NCBI RefSeq assembly: GCF_026535915.1
Contig: NZ_JAFNPF010000001.1
Location: 992,001-1,056,000, forward strand
DNA length: 64,000 nt
From: Snodgrassella sp945267035
GTDB taxonomy: Bacteria > Pseudomonadota > Gammaproteobacteria > Burkholderiales > Neisseriaceae
Direction: 5' to 3'
Position 1 is the first letter of the stretch. Each line of letters opens with the position of its first letter. The notes beneath the pieces were generated by a model. That model had not been told where the DNA came from and made no database searches. It saw nothing but the letters and a program-made list of their open reading frames with translations. This document shows, piece by piece, positions 45,597-54,567 of the stretch. Position numbers and translations under genes: made by a program.

Positions 45597-47207
45597 ATGA
45601 GTAAACGTACATATTACACATTATTATTGATATGGATTGATTGCCTTTCCTTATATTTTATCTGGCAGATATGGGATATATACTGGGTGGTGAAAACCTG
45701 TCTAAGTATATTAATCATATTGGTTTGTGTTTTTTTGTGGTACCAAAACCAGTTTTGGTCTCGAAAACAAACTTCCACCAATATGCACAATATTCCTAAG
45801 TCACAACGCATCATCCTGGTTGCGGGAGATGATTTATCAGACTGGATCCAATCCTCTGAGCGATGGCGCTTATTGCGTGATGCAATGTGGGTTAGAGTTG
45901 AAGATTGCACAGAGCTAATTAATATCTATCAGACTCTAGATGAACAAAATAAAATCGTCAATGGTATTTTATTGATACTCAATCCTGATAAATATCCCCA
46001 CGTTGCTGCGCTTGAGCAGCGACTTTCGCAGTGGCGGCAAGAAATCGAAACCATTCAGGGTTTATACAAACGCAAGATACCATTAACTTTAGCAATCCAT
46101 ACTAATTTGTTGGATGAAAATTTAGAATATTGGCCGCAAAATATCACCAATCACTTGTGTCGACAGCGCAATGAAGTTCATCATTACTATGCCTGCCTGC
46201 AAAAACAACTCGATAACTATGCTGCTTCAAGCGCGACACAAAAAGCACAACTAAGTTACACCACAGTTGCCACACTTTATATGAGCACTCAATGGCTTCT
46301 TCAATATGTCATCAAAAATTTATTACCTGAAAAACCATACCATAACTCACTGTATTTAGTAGCAAGTGTCTGGATCAACAGCTTTAATAACAATCAAGAT
46401 GCAGATTGGCGAAAATTCGAAATTAAAAAGACCGGTTTTGTTACCCCCAGCCATAGCGTTAATGTCAATGGGCTTAAAAACTTTCCTAACATCGAAAGTA
46501 ATTTCGTTCGTCAACATTATTTAAGTGAAAATACAAAATATCTGTGCTACGCAATAAATTGGTTTTGGTTATTTTGTTTGATCGGGACAACTTATTCTTA
46601 TATAGAAAACAAAAATTGGTTACACCAAGTCATAGCTGCACATCAGCATTACATAACCATTCCACCCCATTTGGAAAACGAACGTCTTGACAGTATCAAA
46701 AACTTAAAGCTTATTCAGCAAACATTACAAGATTACCAGTCATACGGAGAACCGAGAAAGATGGGCTTTGGCCTATATCGAGCCACAAAATTACTACCAA
46801 TTATTAATAATGACATTAACAATTTTCAAATAAAGAAACAAAAAGAACAAATCATCCGTCTTGATACCACAGCGCTATTTGATGTGGGACAAAGCGAGCT
46901 CAAACCGGATGCCAAACTGGTTTTACAAGGCGTGTTGACCTGGGTACAGGCAAACCCTAATAAACGAGTACTAATAGATGGTCATACCGACAATACCGGC
47001 AATACCGCCAGTAATAAAATTTTGTCACTCAACCGTGCCGAAGCAGTGCGTAACTGGTTGGTAAATGCTTCGATTTTTCCGGAGGATCATTTTACCGTAC
47101 AAGGATATGGGGACAGTAAACCCATAGCAAGCAACGACGACCCACAAGGGCGTAGTAAAAACCGTCGTGTCGAAATTACCTTGGTCGATATGAACCATAA
47201 CGACTAA
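45597..47207 (+). CDS. T6SS-associated OmpA-domain membrane protein
   Basis: A 536-residue protein that probably anchors the T6SS to peptidoglycan. Two hydrophobic helices (about residues 7-27 and 32-50) start it, a soluble cytoplasmic-looking region follows (WRLLRDAMWVRVEDCTELIN, then ILNPDKYPHVAALEQRLSQW), a third helix lies near 322-342 (NWFWLFCLIGTTYSYI), and the C-terminal ~120 residues are an OmpA/Pal peptidoglycan-binding domain (LFDVGQSELKPDAK, DGHTDNTGNTASNKILSLNR, then NRRVEITL). The layout of two N-terminal and one later membrane helix recalls a shortened TssM, but no TssM signature is clear. It follows tssL by 8 bases. Confidence 0.8.
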   Translation: MSKRTYYTLLLIWIDCLSLYFIWQIWDIYWVVKTCLSILIILVCVFLWYQNQFWSRKQTSTNMHNIPKSQRIILVAGDDLSDWIQSSERWRLLRDAMWVRVEDCTELINIYQTLDEQNKIVNGILLILNPDKYPHVAALEQRLSQWRQEIETIQGLYKRKIPLTLAIHTNLLDENLEYWPQNITNHLCRQRNEVHHYYACLQKQLDNYAASSATQKAQLSYTTVATLYMSTQWLLQYVIKNLLPEKPYHNSLYLVASVWINSFNNNQDADWRKFEIKKTGFVTPSHSVNVNGLKNFPNIESNFVRQHYLSENTKYLCYAINWFWLFCLIGTTYSYIENKNWLHQVIAAHQHYITIPPHLENERLDSIKNLKLIQQTLQDYQSYGEPRKMGFGLYRATKLLPIINNDINNFQIKKQKEQIIRLDTTALFDVGQSELKPDAKLVLQGVLTWVQANPNKRVLIDGHTDNTGNTASNKILSLNRAEAVRNWLVNASIFPEDHFTVQGYGDSKPIASNDDPQGRSKNRRVEITLVDMNHND

Positions 47208-47241
47208 TGTAATATTTATTAACTTATAAAAGGAAATTCAT

Positions 47242-47727
47242 ATGGCTATTCCAGCATATTTATGGATCAAAGATGATGGGGGTTCAGACATTAAAGGGTC
47301 TGTTACAGTACAGGATCGTGAAGGCTCAGTAGAAGTATTGGCTTTTGACCATGATGTATATATTCCTACTGACGGCAATACCGGAAAATTGACAGGAACA
47401 CGAGTTCACAAGCCCATTTCTTTTGTTAAAGAATATGATGCATCATCACCATATCTATACAAAGCAGTGACTAGTGGTCAAAACCTCAAAACATTAGAGT
47501 TTAAATGGTATCGCATAGACGATGCGGGTCAGGAAAAAGAATATTTCAACACATTGCTTGAAAATGTGAAAGTAGTGGCCGTGCGTCCAAAAATGCATAA
47601 CATCAAAGAAATTAGCAAAGAACGTTATAACCACCTTGAGGAAGTGGAGTTACGTTATGAAAAAATCACCTGGTCATATAAAGATGGCAATATTGTTCAT
47701 TCAGACAGCTGGGTAGAAAACCGCTAA
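47242..47727 (+). CDS. hcp: T6SS tube protein Hcp
   Basis: The hexameric ring protein that stacks to form the expelled tube. The 161-residue sequence is a full Hcp: AIPAYLWIKDDGGSDIKGSV at the start, TGTRVHKPISFVKEYDASSP in the middle, LEFKWYRIDDAGQEKEYFNT and the end EKITWSYKDGNIVHSDSW. AAGGAAATTCAT before the ATG is a good ribosome site. A hairpin with a short T-run follows, which would let Hcp be made in excess of the downstream genes, as its high copy number needs. Confidence 0.96.
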   Translation: MAIPAYLWIKDDGGSDIKGSVTVQDREGSVEVLAFDHDVYIPTDGNTGKLTGTRVHKPISFVKEYDASSPYLYKAVTSGQNLKTLEFKWYRIDDAGQEKEYFNTLLENVKVVAVRPKMHNIKEISKERYNHLEEVELRYEKITWSYKDGNIVHSDSWVENR

Positions 47728-47740
47728 TTTCAACTAAACG

Positions 47741-47767
47741 AAGGCGCAAATAGACAGGCGCCTTTTT
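47741..47767 (+). terminator. Terminator or attenuator after hcp
   Basis: AAGGCGC (47741-47747) and GCGCCTT (47758-47764) form a 7-bp stem with a 10-base loop followed by TTT. It lies between hcp and clpV and probably reduces, rather than blocks, read-through. Confidence 0.7.
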
Positions 47768-47787
47768 CGATATCTGCTGGAGTCGCA

Positions 47788-50490
47788 ATGAAAGATTCAA
47801 TGCAATTATTAAGAAAACTCAATGAAAACAGTGCCAGAGCACTTAACGAGGCCGCCAACTTTTGCCTTAGCCGAGGACATCAGGAAATATTGCCTGAACA
47901 TTTTCTCGTTAAACTGCTTGAAACAGATAATAATGACCTGAATCTCATATTGCGACAGAACGAAATCAACATAAATCGCCTTTGGGATGATTTATTAACC
48001 GGACTAGACAAATTACCCTGGCAGCGGGTGCCACAGAAACCAGAATTATCACGCGCTCTTCTAAAATGGATAGAACAAGCGTGGATGCTTTCTTCAATAG
48101 AGCATAACCAGGAAGAAGTTCGATCATTACATTTGCTACAGGCAATACAAAAAATTCCCAGCATTTTTACCCTTACCGATCTGTGGCAGTTACTCATATT
48201 CCGTGCAGGGCAGCTCGCCGAAGCTGGACGTTGGCTTGATCAATATTCAGTTGAAGCCCAAATACAAAAAGATAATCAAATCACCCCTAATTCAGAATAT
48301 CAACCATTACACAGCAAAGAAGCCGATGCAGAAGCTGCCCAAAATATAATCAAAGACTTGCAGCCTCAACAGTCACCTGCTGAGCTTGAGGCATTATCAC
48401 GTTTTACCATCAATCTGACCCAACGTGCCAAAGATGGCCATATAGATGCCATTTTCGGGCGTGATGATGAAATTAGCCAAATTGAAGACATTCTCAGTCG
48501 CCGGCGTAAAAATAATCCTATTTTAGTAGGCGAGCCTGGCGTGGGTAAAACCGCTCTGGTAGAAGGATTGGCGCTAAAAATTGCTCAAGATGAAGTAGGT
48601 GCACACCTAAAAAATACCCATATTCTGGCTCTAGATATGGGACTGTTGCAGGCAGGATCAGGCATGAAAGGAGAATTTGAACAGCGCTTAAAAACGGTTA
48701 TTGAAGCCATCCAACATGCCCCCGTACCCACCATCCTGTTTATAGACGAAGCACACACAATTATCGGGGCAGGTAATCAAGCTGGAGGTTCCGACGCAGC
48801 CAATCTGCTCAAGCCTGCTCTTGCACGGGGTCAACTACGCACCATCGCAGCCACAACTTGGTCCGAATATAAACAGTATTTTGAAACTGATGCAGCCCTA
48901 GAGCGTCGTTTTCAACCCGTAAAAGTAGATGAACCGGACGATGAAAAAGCTTGTCAAATGTTACGTGGTATAGCTCGATTATATGCCGAGCATCATCAAG
49001 TTCATATCAAAGATGATGCCATCAAAGCAGCTGTTACCTTATCACGACGCTATTTACCAGACCGACAGTTACCGGATAAAGCCATTGATTTACTTGATAC
49101 CGCAGCAGCCAAAGTGCGACTGGGTTTACAAACCTTACCTTTAAATCTTATCAAAAAAATTTCCTTCCATAACGCTTTGCAAGAAGAAATTGAACGCCTA
49201 CAACAAGACAATTTACTTGGTCATCAAATCGATACCGATCGATTAGAATCTTGTCGCCAACAACTGCATCAACTACAACAGCAAATCGAAACAGAGAAAC
49301 AGAACTTTGAAGCAGAACAAAATGCTGCGCAAGCAGTACTATCTGCACGCCAAGATAGCGCAGACCATAACAACATACACCAACATAACCAAGCATTTAA
49401 TAAACTTCAGCAAAACATCAGATTGGATGTTGACCAGCAAGTTATTGCCAGCGTGATCAGCGAATGGACAGGAATACCAGCAGGACGAATGCTTGACGAT
49501 GAAATTAAGCGCCTTATGACCTTGGCCGAACAGCTGAATAGCGAAATCATTGGTCAGGAGGACAGCGTTAATCGCATTGTTGATCACATCCGGACTCAAA
49601 AAGCGGGATTAGGTGAAGCCAATAAACCACTGGGTATTTTTCTGCTTACCGGTACTTCTGGAGTGGGAAAAACCAAAACAGCCAAAGCATTAGCAAAGGC
49701 ATTATTTGGTAGCGAAGACACCATGATCACCATCAACATGTCAGAATATCAAGAAGCACATACCGTTGCACAACTTAAAGGTGCACCTCCGGGGTATGTT
49801 GGTTATGGTAAGGGGGGAGTGCTCACCGAAGCAGTGCGTAAACGTCCTTATTCAGTGGTGCTACTGGATGAAATTGAAAAAGCACACCCCGACGTCCTCA
49901 ATATATTTTATCAAGTATTTGACCAAGGAATGATGCGCGACGGAGAAGGGCGCATCATCAACTTCAAAAATACCATATTGATGATGACGTCCAATTTAGG
50001 CAGCGAAGAACTGCAGCATGCGCCTGAAGCGGATTTGTCTACCCGGTTGGAACTTGTCGATCAATCCTTACGAACCGTACTTGCTCCTGCATTATTAGGA
50101 CGCATGAATGTTCTGGCGTTTCGACCCTTATCAATGGGCAATATGCAAATAATCATCCGCCAACAATTGGACCATATCGTGAATAAAATAGATCTTCAGT
50201 TTGGCGTAACCTGCCAATACAGTGAAGATTTAGTAACCGCATTGGCACAAACAACAACAGGGCATGATCTGGGAGTACGATATTTTGAGCAAATGCTGCA
50301 ACAGCAAATTATGCCCGAATTGGCTAAACAACTACTACTGGAGAAACAGCAGGGGCAAAATAGTGCCTACATTCATCTTAGCTTGGGCGAGCAAGGACTT
50401 ACTATCACCCTAAGTGATAAACCGATCATTGAAGAGACGGCAGAAATTAACCGCGATATTCAAACTGAAACAGAATTGCCCGCAGCATAA
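47788..50490 (+). CDS. clpV: T6SS ATPase ClpV (TssH)
   Basis: The AAA+ unfoldase that recycles contracted sheaths. The 900 residues contain an N-terminal double-Clp domain (about 1-160), a first ATPase with Walker A GEPGVGKT at residue 248 and Walker B LFIDEAHTII near 318, a coiled middle region (about 440-540, rich in Gln), and a second ATPase with Walker A GTSGVGKT at residue 622 and VLLDEIEKAHPDVLNIF. The ending ELPAA follows a normal C-terminal domain. The length and the presence in this operon separate it from ClpB. It starts 60 bases after hcp. Confidence 0.96.
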   Translation: MKDSMQLLRKLNENSARALNEAANFCLSRGHQEILPEHFLVKLLETDNNDLNLILRQNEININRLWDDLLTGLDKLPWQRVPQKPELSRALLKWIEQAWMLSSIEHNQEEVRSLHLLQAIQKIPSIFTLTDLWQLLIFRAGQLAEAGRWLDQYSVEAQIQKDNQITPNSEYQPLHSKEADAEAAQNIIKDLQPQQSPAELEALSRFTINLTQRAKDGHIDAIFGRDDEISQIEDILSRRRKNNPILVGEPGVGKTALVEGLALKIAQDEVGAHLKNTHILALDMGLLQAGSGMKGEFEQRLKTVIEAIQHAPVPTILFIDEAHTIIGAGNQAGGSDAANLLKPALARGQLRTIAATTWSEYKQYFETDAALERRFQPVKVDEPDDEKACQMLRGIARLYAEHHQVHIKDDAIKAAVTLSRRYLPDRQLPDKAIDLLDTAAAKVRLGLQTLPLNLIKKISFHNALQEEIERLQQDNLLGHQIDTDRLESCRQQLHQLQQQIETEKQNFEAEQNAAQAVLSARQDSADHNNIHQHNQAFNKLQQNIRLDVDQQVIASVISEWTGIPAGRMLDDEIKRLMTLAEQLNSEIIGQEDSVNRIVDHIRTQKAGLGEANKPLGIFLLTGTSGVGKTKTAKALAKALFGSEDTMITINMSEYQEAHTVAQLKGAPPGYVGYGKGGVLTEAVRKRPYSVVLLDEIEKAHPDVLNIFYQVFDQGMMRDGEGRIINFKNTILMMTSNLGSEELQHAPEADLSTRLELVDQSLRTVLAPALLGRMNVLAFRPLSMGNMQIIIRQQLDHIVNKIDLQFGVTCQYSEDLVTALAQTTTGHDLGVRYFEQMLQQQIMPELAKQLLLEKQQGQNSAYIHLSLGEQGLTITLSDKPIIEETAEINRDIQTETELPAA

Positions 50491-50622
50491 AATAACTCAT
50501 CAATACCTTAGCAACCATGACATATCAATGACCATAATATTAAATTCTTCAAATAAGTTAATTAATATATTGGCATAAATCGACTAAGCCGTGGATTATG
50601 AAATATCCCAAAGGATAAAGCA

Positions 50623-51375
50623 ATGAGTAAAACAAAAATTGGTTTAGCAATATTGGCACTAGTGGCACTAAGCAGTTGTACACCACGATTTGAGCCATTT
50701 GTGGGCATCACCTCAGGCAAAAACCGTGCCTATGCCGCGCCGGTGGAAGCAATAGAATACAATTATGAAAATTTGTCCGGTGGCAGTATTGGTGGGGGCT
50801 GTATACCGAAAACGCCGGGAGTGGATGATTACGATGTGGGCAAAAAACGCTATGGCGGCGGCTCAACCTGTGGCGCTGCGGCTCTACGGGCAAAATGGAC
50901 ACCAGGAATGAGTATGCGTATTTATTGGGAACTTATACCTTATCCGGGGTGGCGACCCAGAGGTTTAAAAATGCCGGGTATGGTAGTTGATCGTGAGCAA
51001 TTAGAGATTATTAAACAATATGATGAATATTATTCCACCGAAATACCATTGCCACCGCCACCGCCGTCAGCCGGGGATGATTTTGGTAAGGTAGCAAATA
51101 TCACCCTGCATTTTTTACCATGTAACCAGATATTCATTACCTATGGCACCGTAGAGGAGGGACGCAATTCAGTGCTCAGACAAATGTTTGATGAAAGCCA
51201 GAAGCTATGTACGCCAAGACCGAGTGTTAAATCAATGGCAGATTACCGTAAGCATAAAGCCAAAATGGATGCGGTTAAAGCGGAGCGAAAACAGCTGCCG
51301 CAAATTATCCTGCCGCGCTATATTAAGCAGTTAGAGGCAGAGGGTAAATTACCAGTAAGCAGCAGTAAAAAATAA
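50623..51375 (+). CDS. DUF3304 lipoprotein, copy 1 (probable Tle1-type immunity)
   Basis: A 250-residue lipoprotein, lipobox LSSC with Cys19, of the DUF3304 type often encoded beside Tle1/DUF2235 phospholipase effectors, where such proteins act as periplasmic immunity (Tli) factors. Four further cysteines (60, 83, 167, 196) could form two disulfides. The middle holds WTPGMSMRIYWELIPYPGW and a Pro run (PLPPPPP near 142-148); the last ~55 residues are basic and helical (YRKHKAKMDAVKAERKQL). Compared with its paralogues it has R124, K131 and a NSVLRQMF ending in the variable segment. AAAGGA precedes the ATG. First of four. Confidence 0.82.
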   Translation: MSKTKIGLAILALVALSSCTPRFEPFVGITSGKNRAYAAPVEAIEYNYENLSGGSIGGGCIPKTPGVDDYDVGKKRYGGGSTCGAAALRAKWTPGMSMRIYWELIPYPGWRPRGLKMPGMVVDREQLEIIKQYDEYYSTEIPLPPPPPSAGDDFGKVANITLHFLPCNQIFITYGTVEEGRNSVLRQMFDESQKLCTPRPSVKSMADYRKHKAKMDAVKAERKQLPQIILPRYIKQLEAEGKLPVSSSKK

Positions 51376-51390
51376 GGTAGGGAGAAGAAA

Positions 51391-51465
51391 ATGACTGATC
51401 AAAACAAGATAATAAGGTTGATTCTTTGGTCATTTTTATATGATAAAAAAATAATTAAAATATAG
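51391..51465 (+). pseudogene. 24-codon remnant in an effector slot
   Basis: Directly after lipoprotein copy 1, a ribosome site (GGGAGAAGAAA) and ATG begin a 24-residue frame (MTDQNKIIRLILWSF, then LYDKKIIKI). The same position after copies 2 and 4 holds the effector start MADENEINKEES, so this is most likely a badly decayed effector start. Its twin is at 53672-53746. Confidence 0.5.
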
Positions 51466-51518
51466 TGATGTAGAAGAGGAAAAAACCAAAAATCATCCAT
51501 ATCCCAAAGGATAGAGCA

Positions 51519-52271
51519 ATGAGTAAAACAAAAATTGGGTTGTCCATTTTGGCACTGTTAGTCCTAAGCAGTTGTACACCACGGTTTGAGCCATTTGTGG
51601 GCATCACTTCGGGCAAAAACCGTGCCTATGCTGCGCCGGTGTATGCCATAGAATACAATTATGAAAATTTGTCCGGTGGCAGTATTGGCGGGGGCTGTAT
51701 ACCCAATACGCCAGGAATAGATGATTATGATGTGGGCAAAAAACGCTATGGCGGGGGCTCAACCTGTGGCGCAGCAGCTCTGCGGGCAAAATGGACACCA
51801 GGAATGACTATGCGTATTTATTGGGAACTCTTCCCTTATCCTGGTTGGCGACCCAGAGTATTGAAGGTACCGGGTTTAGTACTTGATCACGAGCAATTAA
51901 AAATTATTGACCAATATGATGAATATTATTCCACTGAAATACCATTGCCACCACCGCCACCCTCTGCCGGTGATGATTTTGGTAAGGTAGCGAATATCAC
52001 AGTGCATTTTTTACCATGCAACCAGATTTTTATTACCTACGGGACCATAGAAGAAGCACGCAATTCAGTGCTCAGACAAATGTTTGATGAAAGCCAGAAG
52101 CTGTGTACGCCACGCCCCAGTGTTAAATCAATGGCAGATTACCACAAACATAAAGCCAAAATGGATGCGGTCAAGGCGGAGCGAAAACAGCTGCCACAGA
52201 TTATTTTGCCACGCTATATTAAGCAGTTAGAGGCAGAGGGTAAATTGCCGGTAAGCAGCAGTAAAAAATAA
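51519..52271 (+). CDS. DUF3304 lipoprotein, copy 2 (probable Tle1-type immunity)
   Basis: Second 250-residue paralogue with the same signal and lipobox (ALLVLSSC), the same four mature cysteines and an identical-style basic C-terminus. It differs from copy 1 mainly around residues 41-45 (VYAI for VEAI), 97-105 (MTMRIYWELFP), 113-135 (RVLKVPGLVLDHEQLKIIDQ) and 177-183 (TIEEARNS). It is followed 15 bases later by the truncated effector gene. The shared ~55-base leader with CATATCCCAAAGGATAGAGC provides its ribosome site. Immunity role is inferred from family and place. Confidence 0.82.
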   Translation: MSKTKIGLSILALLVLSSCTPRFEPFVGITSGKNRAYAAPVYAIEYNYENLSGGSIGGGCIPNTPGIDDYDVGKKRYGGGSTCGAAALRAKWTPGMTMRIYWELFPYPGWRPRVLKVPGLVLDHEQLKIIDQYDEYYSTEIPLPPPPPSAGDDFGKVANITVHFLPCNQIFITYGTIEEARNSVLRQMFDESQKLCTPRPSVKSMADYHKHKAKMDAVKAERKQLPQIILPRYIKQLEAEGKLPVSSSKK

Positions 52272-52286
52272 GGGAGGGAGAAGAAA

Positions 52287-52688
52287 ATGGCTGATGAAAA
52301 TGAGATTAACAAAGAAGAATCTGCTACTTCTTTAACCCGGGATAGCAGCAATCAGGTAGGGGGAAATAAATATTCTTTATTTAATCGGAGGTCGCAAACC
52401 AATGCGGTGAATATGCCCGACCCAGACGAAGACAAGAAACACAAAGACAGAAAACGAAGGAATCGCAAAAACAAACCGCGCAAAAGCTGGGATGAAAAAA
52501 ACGCGTTGGAAAAGGCAGCGAGTACAGTTGCTCGGGAGCTGAGAAAAGCCGCCAAGGGAGTAAAAGATGTCGGCAGGGAAATGCAACAAACAGGGCGGGA
52601 GCTGGAAGCGCTTGGAGAGAAAATCAAAGATAAGGTACAGGATGCGCTGGGAGAGATACTGCCGGGTAAAAATATCAAATTTAAATGA
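52287..52688 (+). pseudogene. Truncated copy of the Tle effector (N-terminal 133 codons)
   Basis: Encodes 133 residues that match the first 133 of the full-length effector at 54568 with about a dozen changes (for example NRR for DWW at 33-35). The sequence is a charged N-terminus with a basic block (KKHKDRKRRNRKNK), then helices (ALEKAASTVARELRKAAKGV and VGREMQQTGRELEALGEKIK). After NIKFK a stop follows where the intact gene continues with WPVTHK. The catalytic domain is absent, so it cannot be an enzyme. It could be a dead remnant or make a small N-domain protein; its frame and start are intact. Confidence 0.75.
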
Positions 52689-52903
52689 TCGCTTAATATA
52701 GCAAAATAGTATATTGGCATATAACTAACTCAATGATAAAATAACGATAATCAGTAAATATATCTTAATGATTAATCAATATGTTTACATTGCCTAATTA
52801 GGGTAAAAAATGCTAATTTAAAGTCTAAAAATAACAGAATAAAAAAACTAATGATGTAGAAGCGGAAAAACCAAACATCATCCATATCCCAAAGGATAGA
52901 GCA

Positions 52904-53656
52904 ATGAGTAAAACAAAAATTGGGTTAGCAATATTGGCACTGGTGGTATTAAGCAGTTGTACACCACGGTTTGAGCCCTTTGTGGGCATCACCTCGGGTA
53001 AAAACCGCACCTATGCCGCGCCGGTGGAAGCAATAGAATACAATCATGAAGATATAGTTGGTGGCAGTATTGGTGGAGGCTGTATACCCAATACGTCGGG
53101 AGTGGATGATTATGATGTGGGCAAAAAACGCTATGGCGGGGGCTCAACCTGTGGCGCAGCGGCTCTACGGGCAAAATGGACGCCGGGAATGACTATGCGC
53201 ATTTCCTGGGACCTTCTACCTTATCCAGGTTGGCGACCCAGAGTATTGAAGGTGCCGGGTCTAGTACTGGATCACGACCAGTTGAAAATTATGAATCAAT
53301 ATGATGAATATTATTCCACAGAAATCCCTTTGCCACCGCCGCCGCCATCAGCAGGGGATGATTTTGGCAAGGTAGCAAATATTACGGTGCATTTTTTAGC
53401 GTGTAACCAGATATTTATTACCTATGGCACCGTGGAAGAAGGTAAAAATGGGGTGTACTGGAAACTGTTTGATGAAAGTCAAAAGCTATGTACGCCACGA
53501 CCGAGTGTTAAATCGATGGCAGATTACCGCAAACATAAAGCCAAAATGGATGCGGTTAAGGCAGAACGAAAACAGCTGCCGCAAATTATCCTGCCGCGCT
53601 ATATCAAGCAGTTAGAGGCAGAGGGTAAATTGCCGCTAAGCAGCAGTAAAAAATAA
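52904..53656 (+). CDS. DUF3304 lipoprotein, copy 3 (probable Tle1-type immunity)
   Basis: Third 250-residue paralogue, at the position of copy 1 in the second unit. It carries the same signal peptide and Cys19, but differs from copy 1 at residues 36 (Thr), 48-53 (HEDIVGG), 97-105 (MTMRISWDLLP) and in the segment 113-135 (RVLKVPGLVLDHDQLKIMNQ), which matches copy 2 rather than copy 1. Its 179-188 segment (EGKNGVYWKL) matches copy 4. Such patchwork suggests exchange between copies. A 24-codon remnant follows it. Confidence 0.82.
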   Translation: MSKTKIGLAILALVVLSSCTPRFEPFVGITSGKNRTYAAPVEAIEYNHEDIVGGSIGGGCIPNTSGVDDYDVGKKRYGGGSTCGAAALRAKWTPGMTMRISWDLLPYPGWRPRVLKVPGLVLDHDQLKIMNQYDEYYSTEIPLPPPPPSAGDDFGKVANITVHFLACNQIFITYGTVEEGKNGVYWKLFDESQKLCTPRPSVKSMADYRKHKAKMDAVKAERKQLPQIILPRYIKQLEAEGKLPLSSSKK

Positions 53657-53671
53657 GGGAGGGAGAAGAAA

Positions 53672-53746
53672 ATGGCTGATCAAAACAAGATAATAAGGTT
53701 GATTCTTTTGTTATTTTTATATGATAAAAAAATAATTAAAATATAG
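53672..53746 (+). pseudogene. 24-codon remnant in an effector slot, second copy
   Basis: Same layout as 51391-51465: GGGAGAAGAAA, ATG and a 24-residue frame (MADQNKIIRLILLLF, then LYDKKIIKI). Here the second residue is Ala, as in the true effector start MADEN, supporting the idea that this slot once held an effector gene. Confidence 0.5.
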
Positions 53747-53799
53747 TGATGTAGAAGAGGAAAAAACCAAACATCATCCATATCCCAAAGGATAGAGCA

Positions 53800-54552
53800 A
53801 TGAGTAAAACAAAAATTGGGTTAGCAATATTGGCACTGGTGGCACTAAGCAGTTGTACACCACGGTTTGAGCCATTTGTGGGTATCACCTCTGGTAAAAA
53901 CCGCGCCTATGCCGCGCCGGTTGAAGCAATAGAATACAATTATGAAAATGTATCTGGGGGCAGCATTGGCGGAGGCTGTATACCCAATACGCCGGGAATA
54001 GATGATTATGATGTGGGCAAAAAACGCTATGGCGGTGGCTCAACCTGTGGCGCAGCAGCTTTGCGGGCAAAATGGACACCAGGAATGAGCATGCGAATAT
54101 CGTGGAAACTCTTACCTTATCCGGGTTGGCAGCCCAGAGGTTTAAAAGTGCCAGGTATGGTACTTGATCATGACCAATTAAATATCATGAAAGAATATTA
54201 TGAATATTATTCCACCGAAATACCGTTACCGCCGCCGCCACCGTCAGCCGGGGATGATTTTGGTAAGGTAGCGAATATTACGGTGCATTTTTTGGCGTGT
54301 AACCAGATATTTATTACCTATGGCACCGTGGAAGAAGGTAAAAATGCGGTGTACTGGAAGCTGTTTGATGAAAGTCTAAAGCTATGTACGCCACGACCGA
54401 GTGTTAAATCAATGGCAGATTACCGTAAGCATAAAGCCAAAATGGATGCGGTTAAAGCGGAGCGAAAACAGCTGCCGCAAATTATCCTGCCGCGCTATAT
54501 TAAGCAGTTAGAGGCAGAGGGTAAATTACCAGTAAGCAGCAGTAAAAAATAA
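53800..54552 (+). CDS. DUF3304 lipoprotein, copy 4 (probable cognate immunity of the intact effector)
   Basis: Fourth 250-residue paralogue and the one directly before the intact effector gene (15 bases), so the best candidate for its cognate immunity protein. Lipobox LSSC and cysteines 19, 60, 83, 167 and 196 are kept. Distinctive positions are ENVSGG at 49-54, MSMRISWKLLP at 96-106, WQPRGLKVPGMVLDH and the charged NIMKEYYEYY near 128-137, and EGKNAVYWKL at 179-188. As an outer-membrane lipoprotein it would meet an incoming phospholipase in the periplasm. Confidence 0.83.
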   Translation: MSKTKIGLAILALVALSSCTPRFEPFVGITSGKNRAYAAPVEAIEYNYENVSGGSIGGGCIPNTPGIDDYDVGKKRYGGGSTCGAAALRAKWTPGMSMRISWKLLPYPGWQPRGLKVPGMVLDHDQLNIMKEYYEYYSTEIPLPPPPPSAGDDFGKVANITVHFLACNQIFITYGTVEEGKNAVYWKLFDESLKLCTPRPSVKSMADYRKHKAKMDAVKAERKQLPQIILPRYIKQLEAEGKLPVSSSKK

Positions 54553-54567
54553 TGGAGGGAGAAGAAA

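Larger units (their letters stand above)
50602..52687 (+). repeat. Tandem duplication, unit I
   Basis: This segment is repeated at 52883-54968 with a constant offset of 2,281 bases: lipoprotein starts 50623/52904 and 51519/53800, and effector starts 52287/54568, differ by exactly 2,281. Matching ends where the first effector copy hits a stop after the codons for NIKFK while the second reads on. Inside each unit there is a smaller repeat with an 896-base offset (50623/51519 and 52904/53800). Confidence 0.9.

Noticed and set aside
50623..54552. Array of four lipoproteins read as a CRISPR or simple repeat locus
   Set aside because: The repeats are full coding genes of 753 bases with conserved frames, not short spaced repeats. 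No CRISPR array was seen anywhere in the window.
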